Assembly: GCA_016865015.1 (NCBI GenBank) | Contig: CP018226.1 | Coordinates: 3,689,001 to 3,753,000, forward strand | DNA from: Rhizobiales bacterium IMCC20636 | GTDB taxonomy: Bacteria; Pseudomonadota; Alphaproteobacteria; Rhizobiales; GCA-2746425 | Direction: 5' to 3' | DNA length: 64,000 nucleotides | Part shown: positions 8,439 through 18,186 of the stretch, piece by piece | Numbering within the stretch: the stretch's first letter is position 1 | Layout of the letters: the number at the start of each line of letters is the position of its first letter | The notes under the pieces: model-generated | The model's input: only the letters and a program-made list of their open reading frames with translations | Told to the model about the DNA's origin: nothing | Database searches by the model: none | Translations under genes and position numbers: made by a program

Positions 8439-10505
8439 ATGGTGTCAGACATACATACAGAACTGACGCCGGAAGAACTGGCTGAAATTGAACGCAAATA
8501 TGACCCGGAAACCGCCTTTCGTCCGATGGGCAAACAGTTAGGTTTCGTGATCTCTGCAGTCCTTGTGGCGATGGCAGTGTATCATTTCTACGCTTCGGGA
8601 TTTGGCTTGATCCGCGAACTTCTGCACCGCGGCATCCACCTGTCATTCGTGCTGGGTCTTGTGTTCATATTTTTTGGCTGGCGCGGAGAAGACGGTCGGG
8701 AGCCACGCACCGACTGGCTGCGGCTTCAGGGCATTCCCTGGCTTGATATCGTGTTTTCGTTTCTGGCCGTTGGAGCTGCACTTTACCTGCCGCTCCTGCC
8801 GCCTGAAATTCTGGCCGAACGCGTCGGCAACCCTTCGCAAACCGATGTATTGATGGGCACAGCCCTGTTGGTGCTGACCCTGGAGGCTGCGCGCAGATCA
8901 ATCGGGCCAACCTTGCCAATCATCGCACTCTTATTCGTTGGTTTCGCGATCTTCGGGCCCATCATGCCCGGCGCGCTCAAGCATGGCGGCACGTCCTGGC
9001 TGGGCTTGATCAACCACCTCTATTTGACAAATCAGGGCATTTACGGCGTGGCTATCGGTGTGATGGCGCAATATGTGTTCCTGTTCATCCTGTTTGGCGT
9101 TCTGGCGACGCGTGTCGGTCTGGGACAATTGTTCATCGATCTGGCTATGGTCATTGCGGGGCGATATTCGGGAGGTCCTGCCAAAGTCGCGATTTTCTCA
9201 AGCGCTTTCATGGGGACAATTTCGGGGTCCTCGATTGCCAATACGGTCACAACCGGCGCGCTGACCATCCCGGCGATGAAACGTGTGGGCTACCCGGCTC
9301 ATTTCGCGGCGGCAACCGAAGCCACAGCCTCGACCGGTGGACAGATCACGCCTCCCATCCTGGGTGCGGCGGCGTTCATCATGGTGGAATATCTCGAAAT
9401 CCCGCTTCGCGATATTCTGGCCGCGGCCCTGTTCCCGGCATTGCTGCATTATTTTGGTATTTTCATCATGGTCCATCTTGAGGCCAAGAAGTTGGGGCTT
9501 CGCGGCCTGCGTGCGGATGAACTGCCAAACACCACCATGGTGCTGAAGCAACACTGGCTCAGTATCATTCCGCTGGTCATTCTGGTTTACCTGATCCTGT
9601 CGGGCCGGACCCCCGACTTTGCTGCAGTTTACGGGATCATTGCCTGTGTGGTCGTCGGCTTCCTCAATCCGGTCAACCGTTTGACCATTCCGGACCTTTG
9701 GAACAGCCTTGCGACCGGTGCCAGAAGCACACTGGCTGTCGGTGCAGCTGCGGCAACGGTGGGCGTTATCGTTGGGGTCGTAACCCTTACCGGCGTTGGC
9801 TTTCGGCTTGGCTATGTCGTGGTGCAAACCGCTACTGATATCGGCACCATTGTCGGCAATTTCTGGCCGCTCAGCTATTTTACGATTGAACAGTGGGCGC
9901 TGTTTTTCTCGCTCGTGCTGATCGCAATCGCCTGCATTGTGATGGGCGCAGGCATTCCGACAACAGCAACTTATATCATCCTTGTTGCAGTCGCCGCACC
10001 CGCGCTTGCCCAGTTGCAGGTCCAGCCATTGGTCGCGCATTTCTTCGTTTTCTACTATGGCGTTTTGGCGGATATCACACCACCGGTTGCGCTTGCTGCC
10101 TATGCAGCAGCCGGTATTGCCGGATCGAATCCGTTCAAGACAGGTAACACGGCCTTCAGGCTTGGAATCGCCAAGGCTTTGGTGCCGTTTGTATTCGTCT
10201 ATTCACCGGCCTTGCTGCTGGTTGCCGATGGGTTCACCTGGTGGGCATTCACTGTCACTCTGATCGGCGCAATGATGGGAATCGGAGCTATTGGCGTGGC
10301 ATTTTCCGGATATTTCCTGACACATCTGCCAAAGCTCCAACGCTGGTGGGTGGGTTTCGCCTCATTTCTGTTTATTGCACCGGGCCTGACCACCATGGGC
10401 ATCGGGATTCTGGCGATCCTGCCAATTTTCCTTCTTCAACTCAGGGCCAGAGCCAGGGCTGTGAATGATCCGGCCCAGGCAGGCGGACTACCAGATCAAA
10501 GCTGA
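8439..10505 (+). CDS. TRAP transporter permease, 4TM/12TM fusion
   Basis: Inner-membrane protein of 688 residues in which the small (DctQ-like) and large (DctM-like) TRAP subunits are fused, as is normal for TAXI systems. A soluble N-terminus (about 35 residues) is followed by hydrophobic segments throughout. DctM signatures are clear: FMGTISGSSIANTVTTGALTIPAMKRVG and ATEATASTGGQITPPI around residues 250-310, and GAGIPTTATYIILV near 505. It couples substrate uptake to a sodium or proton gradient using the TAXI protein upstream. No ATPase is expected or seen. Confidence 0.95.
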   Translation: MVSDIHTELTPEELAEIERKYDPETAFRPMGKQLGFVISAVLVAMAVYHFYASGFGLIRELLHRGIHLSFVLGLVFIFFGWRGEDGREPRTDWLRLQGIPWLDIVFSFLAVGAALYLPLLPPEILAERVGNPSQTDVLMGTALLVLTLEAARRSIGPTLPIIALLFVGFAIFGPIMPGALKHGGTSWLGLINHLYLTNQGIYGVAIGVMAQYVFLFILFGVLATRVGLGQLFIDLAMVIAGRYSGGPAKVAIFSSAFMGTISGSSIANTVTTGALTIPAMKRVGYPAHFAAATEATASTGGQITPPILGAAAFIMVEYLEIPLRDILAAALFPALLHYFGIFIMVHLEAKKLGLRGLRADELPNTTMVLKQHWLSIIPLVILVYLILSGRTPDFAAVYGIIACVVVGFLNPVNRLTIPDLWNSLATGARSTLAVGAAAATVGVIVGVVTLTGVGFRLGYVVVQTATDIGTIVGNFWPLSYFTIEQWALFFSLVLIAIACIVMGAGIPTTATYIILVAVAAPALAQLQVQPLVAHFFVFYYGVLADITPPVALAAYAAAGIAGSNPFKTGNTAFRLGIAKALVPFVFVYSPALLLVADGFTWWAFTVTLIGAMMGIGAIGVAFSGYFLTHLPKLQRWWVGFASFLFIAPGLTTMGIGILAILPIFLLQLRARARAVNDPAQAGGLPDQS

Positions 10506-10638
10506 CACCATCGGTATGTCCGACTGTTCTGATCATTGTGTCGATTTTGGCTGCGCTAGTTCGTTTGAACGCTGGACTCCGACACGCCATTTCGGCCACA
10601 ATAAATTTTGAAGAATTAATCCGAATTAGGAGAGCAAT

Positions 10639-11478
10639 GTGTCGTCAATTCAGCTGAAAGCTTTTGGGTTTGGTTCGGTGCTGACAGCGGTCATCGCGTT
10701 CAGTGCACCAGCCTTGGCAATGGATGTCTGCGCCACAGGCAAGACTTTGACAGACGGTAAGTTGACGATTGCGACCGGCAACCCTGCCTACTATCCGTGG
10801 GTGCATGATGATGCACCGGAAAGCGGCAACGGTTTTGAGGCGGCTGTTGCCTTCGCAGTGGCTGACAAAATGGGCTTTGCCAAAGATGATGTCATTTGGG
10901 TGCGCACATCTTTTGATGAGGCAATTCAGCCAGGTGCGAAAAATTTCGACTTCAACATGCAGCAATATTCCATCACCGAGGCGCGAGAGAAAGTCGTTGA
11001 TTTCTCTGACCCCTATTATTCCGCTGCAGCGGCAATTCTGGTTCGAAAGAAAACCGTCGAGGCTGGATTGAAACCAGAAATGGCGGCGCTCAAAGCGCTC
11101 AAATGGGGTGTTGCGCAGGCAACAACTGCATTGCCGGTTGTCACACAAACCATTCAGCCGGACAGCGATCCGCTGTTCTATGATGATACCGCGAATGCTG
11201 TTGCTGCCATGCAAGCAGACCAGATCGATGCCGCCGTGTTCGATTTGCCGACAGCGCTGTATCTGTCTGCCGTTGTTCTGGACGACGGCGTGGTGTTGGG
11301 GCAGTTTCCTGCAGACCAGTCGGAAAACCCCGACCAGTTCGGCATGCTGATGGCTGAAGGCAACCCGATCAGGGAATGTGTCAACGAAGCACTGGCAGAG
11401 CTGAAAGCGGATGGTTCATTGGCCGCAATCGAGGCGGAATGGTTGCAGGCTGCGACCAACGTTCCTCTCGTCAAATAG
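10639..11478 (+). CDS. Amino-acid ABC transporter solute-binding protein, family 3
   Basis: Periplasmic binding protein of 279 residues with a signal peptide ending near PALA (residue 29) and a family 3 solute-binding domain. The conserved elements GNGFEAAVAFAVADKMG, FDFNMQQYSITEAREKVVDFSDPYY and the C-terminal LAELKADGSLAAIEAEW are present. Start is GTG at 10639 with AGGAGAG just upstream. First gene of a three-gene polar amino-acid importer. The specific amino acid is unknown. Confidence 0.93.
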   Translation: MSSIQLKAFGFGSVLTAVIAFSAPALAMDVCATGKTLTDGKLTIATGNPAYYPWVHDDAPESGNGFEAAVAFAVADKMGFAKDDVIWVRTSFDEAIQPGAKNFDFNMQQYSITEAREKVVDFSDPYYSAAAAILVRKKTVEAGLKPEMAALKALKWGVAQATTALPVVTQTIQPDSDPLFYDDTANAVAAMQADQIDAAVFDLPTALYLSAVVLDDGVVLGQFPADQSENPDQFGMLMAEGNPIRECVNEALAELKADGSLAAIEAEWLQAATNVPLVK

Positions 11479-11489
11479 TCGCCATTCCC

Positions 11490-12299
11490 TTGAACAGACG
11501 TGAAGCATATGAGGCCCGCCAGAAGAAGCGGGCCTTAATTATTGCGACGATCAGCACAGTGCTTGTCGTTGCAATGATCATGATTCTTGTGCCCATGGCT
11601 CCCGGTTGGGAGCAGGTAAAGAAAAGTTTCTTTTCCAGCGAAATTTTCGTCCTCAGCTTTCCCAAGATGGCCAAGGCATTTTTGCTGAATATTGCAATCT
11701 TTGCGTGGTCGGCACCGCTGGTGGCCATCGTCGGCCTGCTACTCGCCCTTGCGCGGTCCGTGCGCTCGCCGGCCTTGTTTCCCTTGCGCATATTTGGTGC
11801 AGCCTATGTGGATATATTTCGTGGCCTTCCGGTGGTTCTTGTCATTTACCTGATTGGATTTGGCATTCCCGGTCTTGGCCTCCCCCGCCCCTATAACAGC
11901 CCTTACATCTGGGGTACGGTGGCGCTGGTGCTGACATACTCGGCCTATGTTGCGGAGATCCTGCGTTCCGGCATCGAGAGCGTGCATGCAAGCCAACGGG
12001 CAGCGGGTCTGTCACTTGGCATGAGCGAACGCGCCGTGATGTGGGACATTGTATTGCCGCAGGCGATCCGCCGCGTGGTGCCAGCCAATATGAACATGCT
12101 GATCGCGATGCAGAAAGACGTGGCGCTTCTGAGCTTTATTGGTCCGGTGGAAATCCTGCGTCAGGCGGGTATTTTCAAGAGTCTGTATGCAAATTTCACG
12201 CCCTATGTGGTTGCCGCTGCCATCTTTCTGGTGGTGACAATCCCTGCAACCCGCTATGCGGATTATTTGATGAACAGGCAGCGTGATGCCCGAAGCTGA
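11490..12299 (+). CDS. Amino-acid ABC transporter permease (HisM/GlnP type)
   Basis: Inner-membrane permease, 269 residues from the start chosen here. Five or so hydrophobic segments, the conserved [16 protein letters not shown] near the middle and the coupling loop [36 protein letters not shown] identify a polar amino-acid permease. The frame is open upstream into the binding-protein gene; no ATG there is likely, and TTG at 11490, 12 bp after that gene's stop, is the best available start although its ribosome-binding site is weak. Only one permease is present, so it probably acts as a homodimer. Confidence 0.88.
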   Translation: MNRREAYEARQKKRALIIATISTVLVVAMIMILVPMAPGWEQVKKSFFSSEIFVLSFPKMAKAFLLNIAIFAWSAPLVAIVGLLLALARSVRSPALFPLRIFGAAYVDIFRGLPVVLVIYLIGFGIPGLGLPRPYNSPYIWGTVALVLTYSAYVAEILRSGIESVHASQRAAGLSLGMSERAVMWDIVLPQAIRRVVPANMNMLIAMQKDVALLSFIGPVEILRQAGIFKSLYANFTPYVVAAAIFLVVTIPATRYADYLMNRQRDARS

Positions 12300-13029
12300 A
12301 CCGAAATTGCGTCTGCAGAATGTGGTCAAGAAATTTGGCGACCATACTGTTTTGCGCGGCATTGATCTTGTTGTGGGTGAAGGCGAGATGGTGTGTCTTA
12401 TTGGCGCGTCAGGGTCCGGCAAGTCTACGCTGCTGCGCTGTCTCAACGGTCTGGAACCGGTCGATGATGGCGAGATCTTTCTGGATAAGCTCGACATTGC
12501 AGAACCTGGTCTTGATCTTGGTCCGGTGCGCCAACGCATCGGTATCGTATTTCAGAGTTTCAATCTTTTTCCGCACATGAACGCTCTTGAAAATGTACTG
12601 CTGGCCCCACGCCGGGTGCTCGGCAAAACCAGAGATCAAATGATGGGTGACGCTGAAGCGCTGTTTACGCGCTTTGGTCTGGCTGCACATATACACAAAT
12701 ATCCGGACCAGCTTTCTGGCGGCCAACAGCAACGCGTGGCGATCATCCGTGCATTGGCCATGAAGCCGGAAGTCATGCTATTCGATGAAGTCACCTCTGC
12801 GCTCGATCCCGAATTGGTGGGCGAAGTCCTGGATGTCTTGCGCGCCCTGCAAGCCGAAGGCATGACGATGATTCTGGCGACTCATGAAATGCGTTTCGCC
12901 CGCGATGTTGCAGACCGAATTTGCTTTATGGATGGTGGCGTCATTCTGGAGGAAGGCCCGCCCGACATTATTTTCTCCGCACCTCAGGAAGAGCGCACCA
13001 AAGCGTTCTTGAAGAGTATATTGGTTTAA
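12283..13029 (+). CDS. Amino-acid ABC transporter ATP-binding protein (GlnQ/HisP type)
   Basis: ATPase of 248 residues with Walker A GASGSGKS at 41-48, Q-loop [10 protein letters not shown] near 90, signature LSGGQQQR near 145, Walker [13 protein letters not shown] near 165 and switch His ATHEM. It powers the amino-acid importer made by the two preceding genes and overlaps the permease by 17 bp. The start may be GTG 12283 or the next codon, ATG 12286. Confidence 0.95.
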   Translation: MMPEAEPKLRLQNVVKKFGDHTVLRGIDLVVGEGEMVCLIGASGSGKSTLLRCLNGLEPVDDGEIFLDKLDIAEPGLDLGPVRQRIGIVFQSFNLFPHMNALENVLLAPRRVLGKTRDQMMGDAEALFTRFGLAAHIHKYPDQLSGGQQQRVAIIRALAMKPEVMLFDEVTSALDPELVGEVLDVLRALQAEGMTMILATHEMRFARDVADRICFMDGGVILEEGPPDIIFSAPQEERTKAFLKSILV

Positions 13030-13159
13030 GGCGTGTGGCGTCTTTTCCGACGCGCTAAACCAAGTGCTTTCCCTGCCTGAAACAATGCTGCGGATCAGCT
13101 TCCCAAATAGTTTTCAGACAGGTGGAAGTGTCTTCGACAAAGCCTGCCTTTTTTGGGCA

Positions 13160-13190
13160 TCAAACGATTCCGTATAAGTAATAAGAGCTC
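13160..13190 (-). repeat. Diverged copy of the MITE-like terminal repeat
   Basis: Resembles the right terminal repeat at 4239-4270 (both share TCAAA, then TTCCGTATAA, then a degraded tail). The match is partial and no partner end is seen nearby, so it would be an old, solitary remnant. Confidence 0.45.
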
Positions 13191-13369
13191 CAGGATCAGA
13201 GCAGCCGAACGTCCATTGCCATCCTGCATGGCGCACAATCTGCTGCCTGGCAGTGATTGTTCCAGCCCGCTGTCGGGCAACTATTGAGCCTGACCATTAT
13301 GCAGCCAGTAGGTTGGAGCAGCATGTGGGAGCTGAAACGGAGGCTGGCAAATCCGGTTATACAGTCCCG

Positions 13370-13384
13370 TTAACCTTAACAAAG
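13370..13384 (+). promoter_or_regulatory. Shared motif upstream of the Wzz-like gene
   Basis: TTAACCTTAACAAAG, about 140 bp upstream of the TTG start. The same 15-mer is at 23191-23205 upstream of the glycosylphosphotransferase, and a one-mismatch copy (minus strand, 20886-20872) lies upstream of the flippase. All three point in the direction of transcription. The TTAACC half-site resembles CtrA boxes of alphaproteobacteria, an inference only. Confidence 0.4.
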
Positions 13385-13523
13385 GGTTTAAGTGGTGGCG
13401 GGGGCGTTTTGACCATAAGTACAGTCAACAACGAAACCTGTGCCAGGCCACCAAATCGGATTTTGATTCACGACAAGACAATTACGGTGGCGCCCAGACC
13501 GAAGAAGCTTCAGGAGAATTCCT

Positions 13524-14996
13524 TTGCTAAACGTCGCCAAAAACTCAGCACCGAGTTACGAAATGGAGCGGGAGCAAGATCCCGTTCTTGCAGATAGCTT
13601 GTTGGGATTGAGCTACATCGGGTCTTCCCTGTATCAACGACGTTACCTTGCGAGCATCGTATTCCTTGCGGTCATCGCCGTTGGATTTGCGTTTGTTTCG
13701 CTGGTCCCTGCGAAATACACAGCGACCGCGATTATTCTGATCGATCCACGTCAGCAAACGGTCGTTCAGGCCGAAGACGTCCTGCCTGGAATTGGCGCGG
13801 ACCCTGCAGCTGTGGAAAGTCAGGTCGAATTGCTCAGATCTGCGGCTGTCAGTCCTCCGCTTCTTCAAAAGTTCAGTGTCTATACGGACCCTGAATTCAA
13901 CAAATCATCCATCTCGACCCGCTTGTTTGCATTGCTGAATTCAGATGCCGAAGCCAATGTGCCCAATCCGTCTCTTGAGGCAATCGGAAGGCGGAACAAG
14001 GCGATCAATGCGTTCGAGCGAAACCTGCATGTGCGGCGCAGAGGGCTGACCTATGTTCTCGATGTCAGTTTTACATCCGAAGACCCGGAAAAAGCCGCGA
14101 AAATCGCAAACTCTGTTGCCAATGCTTATCTCAGCGGAGAGTCCGACAGGCGGCAGGACGCGGCAAAGCAGGCGTCTGTATGGTTGACGGATCGTCTCAA
14201 AAACCTTCGCGAACAAGTTCGAATCTCAGAGCAAGCTGTTGCCGACTACAAGAAAAAATTCGATATTGTCGATCTGGGTACCACCGACTCCGGCGAAACC
14301 CTCGGCAAATCGCAAATTGACCTTGCAAACGAGCAACTCAGCGCGGCGCGGGCTGAAACAGCCCGTCAGAAATCCCGATATGATCAAGCGATCGCGGCCT
14401 CTGCAAATCTGACTGATACTGCAAGACTGCAGGAAGTTCTGAATTCACAAGTCGTCAGTAATCTGAGGGGCGCTTATTCAGACCTGAAGCGTGCGGAAGT
14501 CCGCGATGCGGGAATATTTGGCGCAAAGCATCCTTCCCTTCTCAATATCAAACGGGAATTGCAAACCGTCGAAGTCCAGATCGATGAGGAAGTCCAACGA
14601 ATCGTGGCAAGCCTACGGAGTAATTATGAGGCCGCTCTGGATGCACAGCAATCTCTGGAACGCGACCTGCAAAATCAGAAGACACTGTCTGCTGAAGTTA
14701 ATCAGGTCACGGTCAAATTGCGCGAACTCGAGCGTACGGCCACGGCGGATCGAAATGTGCATGATCAATTCCTCAACAGGCTCAAAGAAACCACGGAACA
14801 GATCACTCTGCGCAAACCGGATGCGGAGATCATATCCCTGGCGCGCATTCCAACGCGGTCAAGCGGTGCCAGCAAATCCTTGGTGTTTGCTGCAGCGATC
14901 GTGCTCGGCTTGCTGCTGGCAATAGCCCTCGCTCTGGTCACCAGCAGATTCCCGCAATCAGGTTCGAGGAACCCACCTGAACCACAAGCCAGCTGA
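13524..14996 (+). CDS. Polysaccharide chain-length/export protein, Wzz/GumC family, without kinase domain
   Basis: Inner-membrane protein of 490 residues thought to set polymer length and help export. N-terminal membrane segment (about residues 38-60) followed by the Wzz motif PAKYTATAIILIDPRQQTV, a long periplasmic part with heptad-rich coiled coil (about 210-420, e.g. DRLKNLREQVRISEQAV), and a second membrane segment near 450-475. It ends soon after, with no Walker A or tyrosine cluster, so it is not a fused BY-kinase, and no separate kinase is seen in the locus. Start is TTG with AGGAGAA 5 bp upstream. First gene of the polysaccharide locus. Confidence 0.9.
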   Translation: MLNVAKNSAPSYEMEREQDPVLADSLLGLSYIGSSLYQRRYLASIVFLAVIAVGFAFVSLVPAKYTATAIILIDPRQQTVVQAEDVLPGIGADPAAVESQVELLRSAAVSPPLLQKFSVYTDPEFNKSSISTRLFALLNSDAEANVPNPSLEAIGRRNKAINAFERNLHVRRRGLTYVLDVSFTSEDPEKAAKIANSVANAYLSGESDRRQDAAKQASVWLTDRLKNLREQVRISEQAVADYKKKFDIVDLGTTDSGETLGKSQIDLANEQLSAARAETARQKSRYDQAIAASANLTDTARLQEVLNSQVVSNLRGAYSDLKRAEVRDAGIFGAKHPSLLNIKRELQTVEVQIDEEVQRIVASLRSNYEAALDAQQSLERDLQNQKTLSAEVNQVTVKLRELERTATADRNVHDQFLNRLKETTEQITLRKPDAEIISLARIPTRSSGASKSLVFAAAIVLGLLLAIALALVTSRFPQSGSRNPPEPQAS

Positions 14997-15038
14997 TTTC
15001 GTCTCCCACGATTGATTGCTGTAAACAAATTGCTAGGG

Positions 15039-15062
15039 CCTTTCTCGTTTATACGGAAGCAT
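15039..15062 (+). repeat. Solitary copy of the MITE-like terminal repeat, overlapping a ribosome-binding site
   Basis: Bases 15041-15062 are identical to 4050-4071, the left end of the 227-bp element. The repeat ends 3 bp before the ATG of the WecG-like gene, and its GGAAG (15055-15059) sits at normal ribosome-binding-site distance. No second end is nearby. Confidence 0.7.
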
Positions 15063-15065
15063 GAA

Positions 15066-15830
15066 ATGAACAACGCCGAATTTCCAAGCGTGACTGTTGG
15101 TGGTCTCCCGATCACGGTTACCACCCGCGCCGATGCAGGTGCCTTTCTCATTGGCGAGGCAATCGACCGGAGAGGGTTGGAGGTACCGCCCTATTTCGCG
15201 ACCTCGGCAAACGCCAATGTACTGTCTCAATGCGCCAAAAACGCACTGGTCAGAGACACCTATCTCAGCTCAGATGCCATTCATGCTGATGGCATGTCCG
15301 TGGTGTTTGCGTCACGACTGATGGGCTCCACAACGCTGCCGGAAAGGGTTGCGACCACCGATCTGTTCCATGATGTTGCCAAGGCTGCAGAGCAGCGCGG
15401 CGCTTCGTTTTACATGCTGGGTGCGAAGCAGGCTGCGCTGCACAAGGCACTTGCAAATGTCTCAAACACATATCCCGGGCTCAACATGGTTGGCGCGCGC
15501 AACGGATACTTCACTGAAGAGGATGAAGATGCGCTGGTCGCCGAAATCAACGCTGCCAGACCGGATGTCCTGTGGGTCGGCATTGGCGTTCCACATGCGC
15601 AGTTTTTCTGTGTGCGCAACCGAGCGCGTTTAACCGGTGTCGGGGTCATCAAAACCTGTGGAGGGCTGTTCGACTTTCTGGCGGGTGATGTGGCGCGTGC
15701 GCCCAACTGGATGCAAGCTGCCGGTCTTGAATGGCTGTTTCGTATGATGCAGAATCCGCGCCGCTTGATTGGCCGGAACATCACGACGAACCTTCATGCG
15801 ATTTATCTGTTCATGATGAGAACGCAGTAG
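15066..15830 (+). CDS. WecG/TagA/CpsF-family glycosyltransferase
   Basis: Cytoplasmic-face glycosyltransferase (GT26) of 254 residues; relatives add ManNAc or ManNAcA to undecaprenyl-linked precursors, usually the second sugar. Family signatures: NANVLSQCAKN and HADGMSVVFASRLMG near residues 52-83, PDVLWVGIGVPHAQFF near 165, and the C-terminal GGLFDFLAGDVARAPNWMQAAGLEWLFRMMQNPRRL. ATG 15066 is chosen; the preceding ATG at 15061 hits a stop at once, and a TTG at 15012 would add 18 residues. The Shine-Dalgarno comes from the repeat just upstream. Sugar specificity is not readable. Confidence 0.88.
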   Translation: MNNAEFPSVTVGGLPITVTTRADAGAFLIGEAIDRRGLEVPPYFATSANANVLSQCAKNALVRDTYLSSDAIHADGMSVVFASRLMGSTTLPERVATTDLFHDVAKAAEQRGASFYMLGAKQAALHKALANVSNTYPGLNMVGARNGYFTEEDEDALVAEINAARPDVLWVGIGVPHAQFFCVRNRARLTGVGVIKTCGGLFDFLAGDVARAPNWMQAAGLEWLFRMMQNPRRLIGRNITTNLHAIYLFMMRTQ

Positions 15831-15931
15831 TCTTGTGATGGTGGGGGATATGACAGAGCAAGATGATTTTCTGACAAATTCCCACCTTGGCGCATGCGCG
15901 GCGATTGAACACGCACAGTCCAGGCAAACCC

Positions 15932-17443
15932 ATGTCTGATGCTGTGCTGACAGGAACGATCAACGACCACCCTCCAAGAATTGTGCTGGGCACGATATCT
16001 CTGGCAGGCATAGCGCTGGTATCTGCGATCATCGCCCATTTGCTGTCTCCCATTTTTGGCGTTGGCATATCGCTTCTGTTTGGATTGCTGATCGGCACGT
16101 CCTTTTCTGCCTTTGCGCCATCTGCGGTTCTGATTTTCTTTCTGTTTCAAAACCTGCTGATTTCAATTGTCTCTCCATCCATCGACGGCGAATCCGCTCT
16201 CACGATGATGAGATCAACCAATTTCGTTCTGACATTTTCGATCTGGGCGGCCATGGTTTTCTCCTACTGTATCGGCATGCACCGCTACTCGGCCATCAGC
16301 CGGAAATTCAATGCAATCGCGCTGGTCATGGTGATTGTCATCTTGTATTTTGCAGTGGGATATGTGCGCTACAAGGATGCCTCTGTCTTCTATTTCAGAA
16401 ATATTTTCACTCCCCTGATGTTTTTACATATCGCATTGATTTCCTTTCATAAATTCTCATTCCGCTTCAAAGACATCATCTCTGCATTGCTGGTTATTAT
16501 CCTGGCTTTTGGATATGTTGAGTTTGCTCTGGGTCAATCATTTTCGGAAATGATCAATCAGGATGTCTATTCCAAGATTTCTTCACTCAGATCTTCTGTC
16601 TATCCGTTGGGACCTTGGGTGGAAGACATGCAGCAATCCGGGCACGTGACGCGCGATATTTACGAGAGCAACAAGGTCTTTCTTTTCAACTTTACGCTCT
16701 TCTCCGAATTTGGGAAAACCATTCTGAGGCCTGGTGGGCCGAACCTTCATTCCATCAGTTTCGCATATGTACTGGCTGTGTTTTCGCTGACCTTGTTTGC
16801 CATGGGCCGGAAACTTTATGTGATCGCTTCATTTCCCATACTGCTTCTCATTGGATCAAAAGGGGCAATGATTTTTCTGCTGCTGTCGCTTGCAGGACTG
16901 ATTGCAGTTGGCTTTTCTCGCAGTTGGAAAATCCTGTATTGCTTCATTGGACTGCTTGCAACCTACGCGACCGTTGCCCTGCTCACTGCAATCGCGGTCA
17001 AGAACTATCATGCGCTTGGTTTGATCGCCGGACTGAAGGGCTTCCCTTTGAACCCTATTGGACATGGTCTCGGGTCAAGCGGAATTCTGGCGATTGAATT
17101 TACCGACATCAATTGGAATGCAGCCCAGCACGCAGGCAGTACGGATGTGGTGGTCGAAAGCGCGATTGCCGTTCTATTGAACCAGATGGGTGCTGCCACT
17201 TTCGCAATCGTCGGTCTGAATGTCTGGTTGGCACTACGGGCCTGGAAACAGTTTCAGGTGACAGGCGATAAAACCCTGGCTGCTGCAACTTTCATGCTGT
17301 TGTCAATTACGGTCAACGGGATTTTCCATGAAGAAGCGATGTTTGCACCGTTGGCCCAAGGGACAGTCATGATCATGGTCGGATTTGCCTTGGGGCGCTA
17401 TGATTCGAGAGTCCATTCGAAATTCCCATTATCGGCTGGGTAG
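15932..17443 (+). CDS. Polysaccharide polymerase-like membrane protein (Wzy/O-antigen ligase-like)
   Basis: A 503-residue membrane protein with about eleven or twelve hydrophobic segments and a larger extracytoplasmic loop (about residues 200-270, between the QSFSEMINQDVYSK region and FGKTILRPGGPNLHSISF). That arrangement, with low similarity otherwise, is typical of polysaccharide polymerases in Wzx/Wzy loci. The later loop with NPIGHGLGSSGILAIEF also resembles Wzy proteins (GHGLGS). Start at MSDAVLTG; an upstream TTG would add 15 unlikely residues. Position between the WecG-like and flippase genes supports the call; ligase activity is the alternative. Confidence 0.72.
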   Translation: MSDAVLTGTINDHPPRIVLGTISLAGIALVSAIIAHLLSPIFGVGISLLFGLLIGTSFSAFAPSAVLIFFLFQNLLISIVSPSIDGESALTMMRSTNFVLTFSIWAAMVFSYCIGMHRYSAISRKFNAIALVMVIVILYFAVGYVRYKDASVFYFRNIFTPLMFLHIALISFHKFSFRFKDIISALLVIILAFGYVEFALGQSFSEMINQDVYSKISSLRSSVYPLGPWVEDMQQSGHVTRDIYESNKVFLFNFTLFSEFGKTILRPGGPNLHSISFAYVLAVFSLTLFAMGRKLYVIASFPILLLIGSKGAMIFLLLSLAGLIAVGFSRSWKILYCFIGLLATYATVALLTAIAVKNYHALGLIAGLKGFPLNPIGHGLGSSGILAIEFTDINWNAAQHAGSTDVVVESAIAVLLNQMGAATFAIVGLNVWLALRAWKQFQVTGDKTLAAATFMLLSITVNGIFHEEAMFAPLAQGTVMIMVGFALGRYDSRVHSKFPLSAG

Positions 17444-17453
17444 TTGAATTGAC

Positions 17454-18093
17454 CTACCCCCGCATTTTACAGGAACACCAAGCTGGTGTTGGTTCGAAAG
17501 AACTGTGCTGCAAGCATGGTTTCAGCGATGCTGATCTTCTACAAATGACGCGCCAAGTATGAACTGCATACGCCTTGTTGGGCTCATCCGGCCAGATCTC
17601 ATCGACGGTCTTGCCCGCCTTGATGGCGGCCTTTTCGTCCTTGGTGATGCGCTGCTTGGGAGCGGCTACAATGGTGGTATTGTCAAGCTGACCGCCCATC
17701 GCCAGATATCCGATCTTTGCAAGGTGCTTGTCGAACCGAGCAAACAGATTATCCACGGTGCTGGCCTGCGTGAGGTGCTCGCGAAATAGCCAGATCGTCT
17801 TGGCAGCCGGCACTTTGTCACCGAGTCTCACCCCCAGAAACCGCATGAAGGATAACCGGTCGTTGATCATGAATTGGATCTGGTCATCGCCCAGATTATA
17901 CAGCGTCTGCAGAACAAGAACCTTGAACATCATCACGCTGTCAAGCGGCGGTCTGCCACCCTTCGCACCGTCCGAACGCTTCAACGCATTGGCCAATGGC
18001 TTGCGAAAAACATCCCAAGGTACGATCCCGCTCAAGACTTTCCAGCGGGTCTCTCGACCGGCTCAGCAGCTCATAGCGATCAGGGATAGTGAC
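17454..18093 (-). pseudogene. IS5-family transposase remnant
   Basis: Decayed transposase. The central frame carries family segments GGRPPLDSVMMFKVLVLQ, INDRLSFMRFLGVRLGDKVP and GQLDNTTIVAAPKQR. Upstream, RYELLSRSRDPLESL continues the protein in another frame, so there is a frameshift near 18040, and a stop occurs before any start. Downstream of the KDEKAAIKAGKT segment the catalytic C-terminal half is missing; a short tail in a third frame remains near 17467-17530. No terminal inverted repeats were recognised. It separates the rightward polysaccharide genes from the leftward ATP-grasp/flippase pair and may mark a rearrangement point. Confidence 0.82.
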
Positions 18094-18186
18094 TCACAAA
18101 ATGAAAGACCAGGCGAGATTCTTAGAAGTGTCCACATTATATCGGTGTCCACGAAACCGGCAGAAGCTCAGCCGGGCAAGTCGATC

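Larger units (their letters stand above)
13030..13523. other. Intergenic region upstream of the exopolysaccharide locus
   Basis: About 494 bp between the amino-acid ABC operon and the Wzz-like gene. No supported gene. It holds a diverged copy of the element end at 13160-13190, the motif TTAACCTTAACAAAG at 13370-13384, and the AGGAGAA ribosome-binding site of the next gene at 13512-13518. Confidence 0.6.

Noticed and set aside
13095-13280. Short minus-strand frame before the Wzz-like gene
   Set aside because: Overlaps the diverged repeat remnant and has no start signal or similarity.
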